Of a stretch of DNA of 64,000 nt, positions 17,151 to 25,080 are shown in pieces. Every line of letters starts with the position of its first letter. The first letter of the stretch is position 1. Both the position numbers and the translations under genes were made by a program. The stretch is taken from NCBI GenBank assembly GCA_016932435.1, contig JAFGCW010000082.1, forward strand, positions 13,550 through 77,549, read 5' to 3'. The notes beneath the pieces were generated by a model that saw nothing but the letters and a program-made list of their open reading frames with translations, did not search any database and was not told where the DNA came from. Source of the DNA: Dehalococcoidales bacterium. Lineage in GTDB: Bacteria > Chloroflexota > Dehalococcoidia > Dehalococcoidales > UBA2162.

Positions 17151-17498
17151 TTACAATACGCCCTCCAAGACCGATTTATCCGCGCTGAAATAGACATCGT
17201 TGCCAATGCGGACTACCGGTCTGCGGACAAGTCTCGGTTCCTTTAGCATCAGGTCTATGAGTTCGTTATCATCCAACCTGTCACGGTCGAGACCAAGTTT
17301 CTTAAAACTCGGGCTGCGGAAGTTGAACATTTCAGATGCGGATTTGCCCTGGAGAAGATCCATGATCTCATCCCTGGTGAAGAGCTCCTTAAAGAAATCA
17401 CGCTCGTTGAAATCTACCTGTTTCTTCGAAAGATACTCTTTCGCTTTCCGGCAGGTGGCTCATTTAACCCAGCAATAGAAGTCAATCTTTTCAGCCAT
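17151..17498 (-). CDS. ArsC/Spx-family thioredoxin-fold protein with in-frame UGA (candidate selenoprotein)
   Basis: Starting at the ATG at 17498, which has a GGGGAGGT ribosome site 7 bases upstream, the frame runs 115 codons to TAA at 17151, with a single TGA at codon 13 (17460-17462). Read as selenocysteine (U), the motif is CWVKUATCRKAKEYL: U sits exactly where ArsC/Spx/YffB proteins have the first, catalytic Cys of CxxC, and the second Cys (16) is kept. The conserved Arg of the family is in EPRLVRRPVV near the C terminus. A stem-loop after the TGA fits a bacterial SECIS. The protein is likely a selenol/thiol oxidoreductase. A nonsense mutation or base-call error is the alternative. Neighbours: membrane protein 20 bp upstream, SGR downstream. 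Confidence 0.8.
17416..17456 (-). promoter_or_regulatory. Candidate bacterial SECIS element
   Basis: Starting 4 bases after the UGA, ACCTG (17456-17452) pairs with CAGGT (17420-17416). Inside, CGAAAG pairs with CTTTCG around a five-base loop AGTAT that starts 23 bases after the UGA. A G in the second loop position and the distance to the UGA both fit the described bacterial SECIS consensus (loop 16-37 nt downstream, early G). Confidence 0.65.
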
Positions 17499-17518
17499 TT
17501 TGTATACCTCCCCATGCT

Positions 17519-18052
17519 TTATTCAAGCAAAGCAGACCAGATAATCCCGTCAAGAACCATGGTATGAAATGCGAAGTAACCACTCCCGGCGACCGCCAGC
17601 CAGTACGGTACCGCCGGAGTCCTGGTCTGAAGTGTCAATAATGCCCATACCAGAGCGATAGATGCCAGTCCGACAACTACCAGGACAGTCCTGACTATGA
17701 ATTTTAATCCCGGTCCCGTATTTCCCACGTAGAGATTCGTCAGGGGCATCCACAAGGCCGACGGGATAAGAATGAGTAGAAAAATCACGTAAAACAGCCA
17801 GAAACCGAAGCGATTGGCAATAGTCACTTCATCCGGGGTTAACTTGAAGAAAATGAAGTAGAGGAAAGCGAAATAACCGATAGCTGACAGCACCATGGAT
17901 ACCGTATATACCGGCCTGATACCAACCGGAACACCACCCCATAGAAGATTAGCTCCACCCGACTGAGCATTGATCCCAAAGATGTAGCTGCCGATAACCG
18001 CGATTCCTCCGACGATGTTGATAACCAGCAAAATCACCTGTTGCGCAACCAT
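17519..18052 (-). CDS. Integral membrane protein of unknown function
   Basis: 177 residues with about five hydrophobic segments (roughly 5-27, 48-70, 84-103, 115-138 and 146-172) and no soluble domain. Short loops carry conserved-looking WGGVPVGIRP and PSALWMPLTNLYVG motifs. It is not recognised; the size and Trp-rich helices are vaguely like TspO/carotenoid-biosynthesis membrane proteins, but the diagnostic motifs are not there. It lies 44 bp after the 5-alpha-reductase-like gene and 20 bp before the UGA gene, so it is likely part of the same transcript. Confidence 0.6.
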   Translation of the reverse strand: MVAQQVILLVINIVGGIAVIGSYIFGINAQSGGANLLWGGVPVGIRPVYTVSMVLSAIGYFAFLYFIFFKLTPDEVTIANRFGFWLFYVIFLLILIPSALWMPLTNLYVGNTGPGLKFIVRTVLVVVGLASIALVWALLTLQTRTPAVPYWLAVAGSGYFAFHTMVLDGIIWSALLE

Positions 18053-18096
18053 TCTCCACCTCCTCGTATTCTAATTCAGTCTAGTAGTTCATTTTA

Positions 18097-18855
18097 TCAC
18101 CAGAGCCAGGGAAGAAGTATGTGACGTTTGTCAGGATAGTTATCGAATGTTTCTTTATACCATTGATGATGAGATCTTGCCCGGGGAACAAGATTTGCGA
18201 TACTCCACAGAGTGAAAGCCGCGGCTACTGGCGACCATGTAGCGACTGTCCAGCCAAGCCAAATGAGTATCTCACCGAGATAATTAGGACACGAGATCCA
18301 GCGGTACAAGCCGTTTTTCGGAATGTCATATTCAAGGTTGGCATGCTGTCTTATGCGGTAAAGGATATAGTCGGACTGCCGGTTGATTATAAAACCGAAA
18401 ATGAATAAGCCAACTCCGAAAAGGAACCTGATATCCGAAAGCCAGCTTATAGAATATTTCCCGATATTCGTCGATATATAATACGCATTCAAATAAGCAT
18501 TGAGAGTATTGAACACTATTCCGGCGACCAGAACGGTAAGAGGTAAGGGTTTTGATGAAAGGCGGAGTGTAAGCGGATAAATAAATGCCCTGTCGAGATA
18601 ATGAATCTGCCACATAATGAGAAACACAAAGGGAACAGCTGCCATCGGTTTTACATTGGAAAAGAAGAAAATAGCGAAAATAAGCGGCGCGGGAGATTCC
18701 ATCAATATCCAACCGAGTTTAGCGTTGACCGCCGGACCGAAGTTATTCCTGAAATGACGCCCATAGGGAGCGGCAATAAAGAGGAGAACGATAAAGATGA
18801 TTACCGCGATCAGTATCCAGCCGAACACAACAAATCTGAAGGTGGTTTCATCCAT
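18097..18855 (-). CDS. Steroid 5-alpha-reductase family membrane enzyme
   Basis: 252 residues with six or so membrane helices. The C-terminal third carries the family hallmark for SRD5A/DUF1295-type enzymes: IPKNGLYRWISCPNYLGEI, a Trp-rich helix, then the NADPH-site region LVPRARSHHQWY and the closing DNYPDKRHILLPWLW. Known members reduce the 4-5 double bond of 3-oxo-steroids or the double bonds of long-chain enoyl lipids with NADPH. The bacterial substrate is unknown. It starts 5 bp after a 3-beta-HSD-like dehydrogenase gene, a pairing that would suit successive steps on a cyclic alcohol/ketone lipid. Confidence 0.88.
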   Translation of the reverse strand: MDETTFRFVVFGWILIAVIIFIVLLFIAAPYGRHFRNNFGPAVNAKLGWILMESPAPLIFAIFFFSNVKPMAAVPFVFLIMWQIHYLDRAFIYPLTLRLSSKPLPLTVLVAGIVFNTLNAYLNAYYISTNIGKYSISWLSDIRFLFGVGLFIFGFIINRQSDYILYRIRQHANLEYDIPKNGLYRWISCPNYLGEILIWLGWTVATWSPVAAAFTLWSIANLVPRARSHHQWYKETFDNYPDKRHILLPWLW

Positions 18856-18859
18856 TCTC

Positions 18860-19864
18860 CTATACTCCTCCGGTGTTTTCCAGATATCCCTTCACACGGA
18901 ACCAGTCAAGAGTATCGGTGATCGTTTCCTTAAGTGGACGTGGTTTATAACCTAACTTCTCTCTCGCTTTTTCATGACTCAAGTGACGATTACTATTTAG
19001 TTCATCCATCGATATGGGTGTAAAAAGCTGTCTTTTCCCCCGTATACGGTCGAACGTAGAAACAACCGGTGCGAATAACCTGGCAATACTATACGGCAGG
19101 ACAATCCCGAGTGGCTCTTGATTCATGTATTCTGTAATATAATCAGCAATAGTCCGGAGAGCGGCCTGATGTCCGCTGAGTATGAATTTTTCTCCCGGAT
19201 TTGCTTTCTCGGCAGCAGCTATCATACCTTCGGACATATCCCTGGCATCTACCCAGTTTAAGCCGGCATCAACAAGTATTCTCAGTTTCCCACGCGCTAT
19301 ATGGAGTATTGTACTGCCGAAATGTGACATCTGAAAATCGTAAGGACCGATTATTCCTGCAGGTGTAATAATGACCGCATCAAGACCATTCTGGAGAGCT
19401 TCCCGGACTAACCGTTCTCCTTCTGCTTTCGAATAATTATATGGCGGATAATTCTTTGAATTTATCAATGGTCGTGTCTCGTCAAGCACTTCATCGAGAG
19501 GTTCCTGTATATGAGCGTGAAATGAGCTGACATGCACCAGCCGTTTCACACCGGCTGCCAGGCATGAGTCTATTACATTCCTTACACCGCCGATATTCAT
19601 TTCTTCGACCTGTTTTCTGTCCTGCTTTATTACCGATATACGAGCCGCCAGGTGAAATACGATATCTACTCCGTCAAAAGCGTTTTCTAAAGAAGTAGCA
19701 TCGAGAATGTCCCCATGAATCCGTTCGATTTCCAGACCTTCAAGTGCCCTTGTATCATGGTGAACGAGAGCTGTCACATCCCATTTACGTGACAGCAACG
19801 CCCTTATTAAATTCGCTCCGAGATGGCCTGAAGCACCGGTAACTATCGCTTTCATAACACTCAA
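18860..19864 (-). CDS. 3-beta-HSD/epimerase-type NAD(P)-dependent dehydrogenase
   Basis: Extended short-chain dehydrogenase, 331-334 residues. The ATG at 19855 starts MKAIVTGASGHLGANLI with the GxxGxxG cofactor motif; a TTG at 19864 would add three residues. The catalytic YxxxK is YNYSKAEGE near residue 145, with Ser in HVSSFHAH. The overall pattern (HLAARISV, NIGGVRNVID) matches 3-beta-hydroxysteroid dehydrogenase/dihydroflavonol-reductase-like enzymes. No strong ribosome site is seen, and it starts shortly after the DegV gene ends, so coupling is possible. Confidence 0.85.
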   Translation of the reverse strand: MSVMKAIVTGASGHLGANLIRALLSRKWDVTALVHHDTRALEGLEIERIHGDILDATSLENAFDGVDIVFHLAARISVIKQDRKQVEEMNIGGVRNVIDSCLAAGVKRLVHVSSFHAHIQEPLDEVLDETRPLINSKNYPPYNYSKAEGERLVREALQNGLDAVIITPAGIIGPYDFQMSHFGSTILHIARGKLRILVDAGLNWVDARDMSEGMIAAAEKANPGEKFILSGHQAALRTIADYITEYMNQEPLGIVLPYSIARLFAPVVSTFDRIRGKRQLFTPISMDELNSNRHLSHEKAREKLGYKPRPLKETITDTLDWFRVKGYLENTGGV

Positions 19865-19876
19865 TATAACAGGATT

Positions 19877-20716
19877 TTATCCGGATTGTCTTGCAGCGAC
19901 CAGTAATACTCCCGGTCCGCCATGAACGCCCAGACTGGAACCAAGTTCGGTTATCGTGATCTTATCTTTATCGATAAAGTCGGAGCACCATTCTTTCAGC
20001 AGTTCGGCTCTCTCCAGTACGGCACTGTGGACAATAGCGAGTTCGCTTATCGGTAGATTGTTTTTCACATAATCATAGATCCTGTCCATACCTTTTTCCA
20101 CCTTGCGGACGAAACCTGCCCTGGCTAGTTCTCCATCGTGAAAGGTTAATAGCGGCATTACATTGAGAAAATCAGCAGCAGAAGCGATTGCTTTACTCAC
20201 CCGACCGCTTCTAGCCAGATACTTCATGTATTCGAACATTCCGAACATCCGCATCTCGCTAATAGCAACGTGTACTTCATCGAGTATCATGTGCATATCC
20301 GCTCCTGACTGAGCCAGCCGGGCAGCAGTTGTAACGATCAGCCCAAGGCCTGAAGAATTGAACTTCGAGTCTACCACTTCGATAGGACATCTGCTTTCCA
20401 TCGAACGTTTGGCGGTTGCAGCAGAGTTACAGGTACCGCTTAAACGGGAGGAAATGTGTATAGAGATAATTCCGTCGGTTGAATCGCAGTACTCGTTATA
20501 GGTGCCGACAAAATCTTCCGGATTCGGCTGGGACGTTGCCGGATGGAATGGCGATGATTCTAGCATGGAGTAGAATTCTTCGCTTTTAATGTCCAGACCG
20601 TCACGAAAAGTTTTGTCCCCGAAACGCACATATATGGGCACAATCCTGATATTGAGTTGATTGACAATTTCGGGGGGGATGTCCGCGGTACTGTCCGTTA
20701 TTACCTGAATCGTCAT
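19877..20716 (-). CDS. DegV family fatty-acid-binding protein
   Basis: 279 residues, full length for DegV. The N-terminal QVITDSTADIPPEI and the ISSRLSGTCNSA motif, which holds the fatty-acid carboxylate, are clear, as is the closing HGGPGVL. DegV (FakB) proteins bind fatty acids and present them to FakA kinase for phosphorylation; no FakA is in the window. An AAAGGAGG ribosome site precedes the ATG. Its position at the head of a run with lipid-type reductases suggests a link to lipid handling. Confidence 0.93.
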   Translation of the reverse strand: MTIQVITDSTADIPPEIVNQLNIRIVPIYVRFGDKTFRDGLDIKSEEFYSMLESSPFHPATSQPNPEDFVGTYNEYCDSTDGIISIHISSRLSGTCNSAATAKRSMESRCPIEVVDSKFNSSGLGLIVTTAARLAQSGADMHMILDEVHVAISEMRMFGMFEYMKYLARSGRVSKAIASAADFLNVMPLLTFHDGELARAGFVRKVEKGMDRIYDYVKNNLPISELAIVHSAVLERAELLKEWCSDFIDKDKITITELGSSLGVHGGPGVLLVAARQSG

Positions 20717-20770
20717 ATTTAACCTCCTTTTATAATGGGGGTGAGACTCAGTATGGACGGGACCAGTTAC

Positions 20771-21676
20771 TTAGTACTCGATTCCGAGTAATTTCGCGAC
20801 TCTTTCATCTTTCCACTTAATCTGCCAGTCATACCAGGGGTGCGGTTTGAATTTCCTACGGTGGTTATCAGGATTTTCACCGACTATTTCTATTTTCCGG
20901 ATATCGCCTTCACCGTACCCCATCTTTTGAAGATACCAGAGGTGTCCTACCTTCGAAAGATCGAATCCCATCAGGTCAGCGGCAAAGATATCGGCGGCGA
21001 CGGCGTCGCAACTAGCGATAGCTACTCTCCAGTCTACCGGATCGCCAAGTACAGGACCATCTCCTTCCATAGCCACGAAACCGTCCAGTATCGCCAGTTC
21101 CGGCACATGTTCTTTTGCCATCAGATAGAGGTCGAGGCTCATTACCTGGGGGCCCTGGTGGATCTTCGTTTTATCTTCGTGCTTATGACTGACTCCACCC
21201 ATGACGATATTTTTAATGGATGCGGTAATGGTTGCCGAATCATGTGTCTTAGGCGGACCGATCGAGATGAGGTAATCACTCTTCAGCATCTCCTGCGAAA
21301 AATGGATATCCATCGGTTTGAGATCCGAATCGTAGAGGTGGAGGATTTCCCAGTTTCCTTCTTTCATATCAATGATCTTTACATCATATTGCTTTAGTAA
21401 ATCCATATATCCATAGTTTTCAAAAGCCTGTAAAGCAGGTATATCTTGTGTAGATTCGCCGATACTCAATTTTCCGTCATACCTTGACCTGATGAATTCC
21501 AGCAGAGGGCGGACAGCGTCCACGTGGGTAGCCGCAGCCTGGATATCGGTATCGACAAAATTCACCTTGATAAATACATCCGACTTCCCTGCCAGGTTAA
21601 TATCATCTTTTATCAAGTCCAGGGCTTTCCTGATATTCTCCGAACGGTTATCGCCCGCAGTCAACGCTACTTTCAT
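20771..21676 (-). CDS. DUF362 family protein
   Basis: 301 residues matching DUF362: KVNFVDTDIQAAATHVDAV near residue 37, ISIGPPKTHDSATITASIKN with the characteristic Lys-Thr-His, the GGVSHKH segment and GDGPVLGDPV. Unlike many relatives it has no ferredoxin-type Cys motifs, so it is the cluster-free form. The function is unknown; the family is common in anaerobes. It is the first gene of the minus-strand run 21676-16194 and diverges from the protease gene. Confidence 0.85.
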   Translation of the reverse strand: MKVALTAGDNRSENIRKALDLIKDDINLAGKSDVFIKVNFVDTDIQAAATHVDAVRPLLEFIRSRYDGKLSIGESTQDIPALQAFENYGYMDLLKQYDVKIIDMKEGNWEILHLYDSDLKPMDIHFSQEMLKSDYLISIGPPKTHDSATITASIKNIVMGGVSHKHEDKTKIHQGPQVMSLDLYLMAKEHVPELAILDGFVAMEGDGPVLGDPVDWRVAIASCDAVAADIFAADLMGFDLSKVGHLWYLQKMGYGEGDIRKIEIVGENPDNHRRKFKPHPWYDWQIKWKDERVAKLLGIEY

Positions 21677-21812
21677 TTCTCTTCACCTGTTACCGGTATT
21701 CTGGTTCCAGACTAGCAAATCAGTGCTTTTTTTACAAACGGCGATATAAAAAATACGGCTAGATCATTGTTGGGTATATAGGAAGTCGTAAAAAAAAGCC
21801 CTAATGAATTGC

Positions 21813-21841
21813 TTGATGTTCTTATCAAACCAATGTAATAT
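21813..21841 (+). promoter_or_regulatory. Promoter of the LonB-like protease
   Basis: TTGATG (21813-21818), a 17-base spacer and TAATAT (21836-21841). The predicted start is about 40 bases before the ATG at 21888, which supports that start over earlier in-frame ATGs. Confidence 0.7.
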
Positions 21842-21887
21842 GCTAGATACGATTCATTCAGATAAAAACGGCTGCAAAGGAGGAGTT

Positions 21888-24338
21888 ATGGACCAGATCA
21901 AATATGAAGTACCGGTTGAAAAACTGCGATGGAAATGCGATCCCGGTCTTTTCGATTTCGAATGCACAAAAGACCTTGCCCCGTTGCGGGAGTTCGTCGG
22001 CCAGGAACGAGCCACGAGGGCGATTGAGTTCGGTCTTAACATGGCAAATTCAGGATACAACATATACGTTGCCGGAATTACCGGCACCGGCAAGACTTCG
22101 ATGGTCAAGTCATATATTGAACGGGTCATCAATGAAAAGACCGACCAGGGAGTAGAATTCAACCTGGAAGACTGGTGTTATATCTATAATTTCAAGGAGA
22201 CCGATTCGCCGATCATTGCCAGTCTGCCCCAGGGACGCGGAAAATCGTTCCATGATGAGATGGAAGCGTTACTGACCAAGATACGCCAGGGTCTGGGACA
22301 GGCTTTCGGAAGTGATGAGTATAAAGAACAGAGGCAGAAGGAAGTTGAAGAAGCCCGTTCCGAGCAGCAAAAACTTTTCGAAGAACTGGCAAGTGAAGCC
22401 CGGCAGCAGGGATTTGTCCTCCAGATGACAGCGTCAGGTCCGGCATTGTACCCGATGCTAGAAGACCGTCCGATGCAGGAACAGGAATATCTGGCGCTGG
22501 ATGAAAATGCCAGGAAAGAAATCACCGAAAAGCAGACGGAACTTCGTAAAAAGATAACCACCAGTCTTGAGGAAGTCGCCGAGATGCAGACAAAGAACCT
22601 GGAAAGAATCCAGCAGCTTGATAAAGAAATCGGCGAATATACGGTCTCAAGTCTTTTCGCTCCAATGGTATCGGCTTATTCAGAATTTACTAAGATCAGC
22701 GAATACCTTGAAGGACTGAAAGCTTATATACTCGATAATCTCGATATATTCAAAAGCACCGAAGAGCCGGTGAATCCTGCTCTCGGAATGCCGGTAAGCC
22801 AGGTCATGGGTGGAAGAGACCCATTCCTCCCCTTCAAGGTAAACGTTTTTGTAGACAACAGTGCTGCAAAGGGACCGCCGGTAGTTGTCGAGAGTAATCC
22901 GAATTTCGGGAATATATTCGGGAAGATCGAGAGGAGATTCCTGTTCGGAGGATACCTCAGCGACCATACCATGCTTAAAGCCGGTTCGTTGAATAAAGCC
23001 AGCGGAGGATACCTGCTGGTAAATGCCACCGATATTCTGACAAATCCGGGTGTCTGGCCTGCCCTGAAACGCGCTATCAAAAACAAGGAAGCCAGGATAG
23101 AGGATCCTGTAGAGCAGTTCGGACTGGTCGCGCCGCAGGGACTGAAACCGGAACCAATGCCGATAAAAGTGAAGGTTATCCTCAGTGGCGACGCGAACCT
23201 GTACCAGATGCTATCGATGTACGACGAGGATTTCTGGGAGATATTCAAGGTAAAGGCCGATTTCGATTCTGAAATCGATAACACCAAAGAAAACATGCTG
23301 GCATACGCAGCGTTTCTCTCGGGATGCTGCGATGAATGTGAAGCCAGGCATTTTGATCCGACCGGCGTTGCCAAGGTAATCGAATACTCGGCTCGAGTGG
23401 TAGCAGACCAGGAGAGGTTGTCATCGCGATTCGCCCAGGTAAAGGAATGGATAGAGGAAGCCGATTACTGGGCTTCAAAGGAGAAGGCGAAATTCATCAC
23501 GGCCGCGCACGTCCAGAAAGCCATCGATGAAAGGCGTTTCAGGCATAATCTGCCTGATGAAAGACTCAAAGACATGATAGATCGCGGTACCATAATGATC
23601 GACACGGACGGAACTGAAGTAGGGCAGGTCAATGCCTTGAGTGTGTACTCATTAGGTGACATAACGTTCGGAAAACCATCCCGAATCACTGCCAAGACGT
23701 ATCTCGGCAGAGGAGGATTTATCAATATCGAGCGGGAAGCCCAGTTAAGCGGACCGACCCACAACAAGGGGGTTATGATCCTCTCCGGTTACATGGGATG
23801 GAAATACGCCCAGGACAAGCCTCTTTCACTCTCAGCCAGTCTCTGTTTCGAGCAGTCGTATTCCGGCGTTGATGGCGACAGCGCCTCTTCTACGGAATTA
23901 TACGCTATTCTGTCCAGTCTATCGGAAATACCGCTCAAGCAGAGTATGGCGGTTACCGGTTCGGTAAACCAGACGGGTGAAATACAGCCGATAGGAGGAG
24001 TCAATCAAAAGATAGAAGGATTCTACCAGGTCTGTAAAGAAAAAGGACTTACCGGCGATCAAGGTGTGCTGATACCGGCACAAAATCTGAGAAACCTGAT
24101 GCTGGATGATGAAGTAGTCGATGCGGTGAGTGAAGGCAAATTCCACATATATTCGGCTACAACCATCGACGAGGGCATAGAAATCCTGACAGGCATTCCC
24201 GCCGGTGAAAAACAGGATGACGGGACCTATCCTGAAGGCACCGTTAATTTCCTGGTGAATAAAAAATTAAAAGAAATGGCTGAAAAGCTGAAAAGTTTCG
24301 GTTCTGAGGAGAAACAAGAGGACAAGAAAGAAAAGTAG
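21888..24338 (+). CDS. LonB-like ATP-dependent protease (AAA_32/S16)
   Basis: 816 residues from the ATG at 21888 (AAAGGAGG upstream). The Walker A is AGITGTGKTS near residue 70; a long Glu/Lys/Gln-rich coiled-coil insertion covers about 130-270; a second AAA part with GGYLLVNATDILTN (Walker B-like) follows. The C-terminal protease domain has the Lon Ser-Lys dyad: Ser665 in GDSASST and Lys708 in GGVNQKIEG. It is the soluble LonB type lacking the LonA substrate-recognition domain. It likely degrades damaged or regulatory proteins in the cytoplasm. A MarC gene follows 34 bp after the stop. Confidence 0.93.
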   Translation: MDQIKYEVPVEKLRWKCDPGLFDFECTKDLAPLREFVGQERATRAIEFGLNMANSGYNIYVAGITGTGKTSMVKSYIERVINEKTDQGVEFNLEDWCYIYNFKETDSPIIASLPQGRGKSFHDEMEALLTKIRQGLGQAFGSDEYKEQRQKEVEEARSEQQKLFEELASEARQQGFVLQMTASGPALYPMLEDRPMQEQEYLALDENARKEITEKQTELRKKITTSLEEVAEMQTKNLERIQQLDKEIGEYTVSSLFAPMVSAYSEFTKISEYLEGLKAYILDNLDIFKSTEEPVNPALGMPVSQVMGGRDPFLPFKVNVFVDNSAAKGPPVVVESNPNFGNIFGKIERRFLFGGYLSDHTMLKAGSLNKASGGYLLVNATDILTNPGVWPALKRAIKNKEARIEDPVEQFGLVAPQGLKPEPMPIKVKVILSGDANLYQMLSMYDEDFWEIFKVKADFDSEIDNTKENMLAYAAFLSGCCDECEARHFDPTGVAKVIEYSARVVADQERLSSRFAQVKEWIEEADYWASKEKAKFITAAHVQKAIDERRFRHNLPDERLKDMIDRGTIMIDTDGTEVGQVNALSVYSLGDITFGKPSRITAKTYLGRGGFINIEREAQLSGPTHNKGVMILSGYMGWKYAQDKPLSLSASLCFEQSYSGVDGDSASSTELYAILSSLSEIPLKQSMAVTGSVNQTGEIQPIGGVNQKIEGFYQVCKEKGLTGDQGVLIPAQNLRNLMLDDEVVDAVSEGKFHIYSATTIDEGIEILTGIPAGEKQDDGTYPEGTVNFLVNKKLKEMAEKLKSFGSEEKQEDKKEK

Positions 24339-24372
24339 TGGGTAAAACAGACAATCAGTAAAGGAGACACAG

Positions 24373-24975
24373 GTGCCCGAATGGCTTAACCAGTTTTTAT
24401 TGACTTTCGTACCTCTGTTTATCGTAATAGACGCACTGGGAAACCTGCCTATCATTATCTCTCTCAGTGAAGACATGATGAAACTCGAACGGCGGAAGAT
24501 GATACACATCGCTGCCGGTACTGCAGCGGGTGTCGGTCTGGCTTTCCTGTTCTTCGGCCAGTTTATATTAAAGCTCATGGGGATATCAGTCGGGGCGTTC
24601 GCTATAGGTGGCGGTCTGATTCTGCTGATACTCTCATCGAAATATATTCTCACCGGCCGGATGGTCAATGCCGTTAAGGAAGAAATGGTTGCGGTAGTAC
24701 CCATAGGAACGCCTTTGCTGGTAGGTCCGGCAACCATTACCACGTTACTACTCCTGGCAGGGCAATATCCTATCTATATAGTATTAATCTCCTTTGTGCT
24801 GAATATCCTGGTTGCATGGATACTCTTACTGCTGGGTAACCGTATTGCCGGATTCATGGGAATAGGCGGGCTGCGAGCCGTTTCTAATATATTCAATCTT
24901 CTTCTGGCAGCAATTGCTGTGACCATGATATTACGGGGACTTCAAATGGTAGGACTGATAAACCTGAATATTTAA
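24373..24975 (+). CDS. MarC family integral membrane protein
   Basis: 200 residues, six hydrophobic helices, normal for MarC/UPF0056. Conserved features are FVPLFIVIDALGNLPI in helix 1, the SVGAFAIGGGLILL helix and PIGTPLLVGPATIT. It starts at GTG (24373) behind AAGGAGAC. MarC proteins were once linked to antibiotic resistance, but their role remains unknown. It is probably co-transcribed with the protease. Confidence 0.92.
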   Translation: MPEWLNQFLLTFVPLFIVIDALGNLPIIISLSEDMMKLERRKMIHIAAGTAAGVGLAFLFFGQFILKLMGISVGAFAIGGGLILLILSSKYILTGRMVNAVKEEMVAVVPIGTPLLVGPATITTLLLLAGQYPIYIVLISFVLNILVAWILLLLGNRIAGFMGIGGLRAVSNIFNLLLAAIAVTMILRGLQMVGLINLNI

Positions 24976-24982
24976 GTAACTC

Positions 24983-25011
24983 TTGACATTAAAAGTAAAT
25001 ATAACTACTAT
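24983..25011 (+). promoter_or_regulatory. Promoter of the FAD / Fe-S / FAD operon
   Basis: A perfect TTGACA (24983-24988), a 17-base spacer and TACTAT (25006-25011), 70 bases before the ATG at 25081. One of the best sigma-A-type promoters in the window. Confidence 0.75.
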
Positions 25012-25080
25012 CCTGTAAGTAATATGGATATTCCCCCATAAAAAGAGCTGTGAATATTGTGTGAAAGGAAAGGAGGCAAA

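Noticed and set aside
17151..17363. A separate 70-residue gene starting at the ATG at 17363
   Set aside because: There is no ribosome site at that ATG, and the family N terminus with its redox motif is found in frame just upstream, across the TGA. The longer reading is preferred.
22724..23374. 216-codon minus-strand open frame inside the LonB-like gene
   Set aside because: Shadow of a highly conserved AAA/protease gene; Ser-rich antisense translation only.
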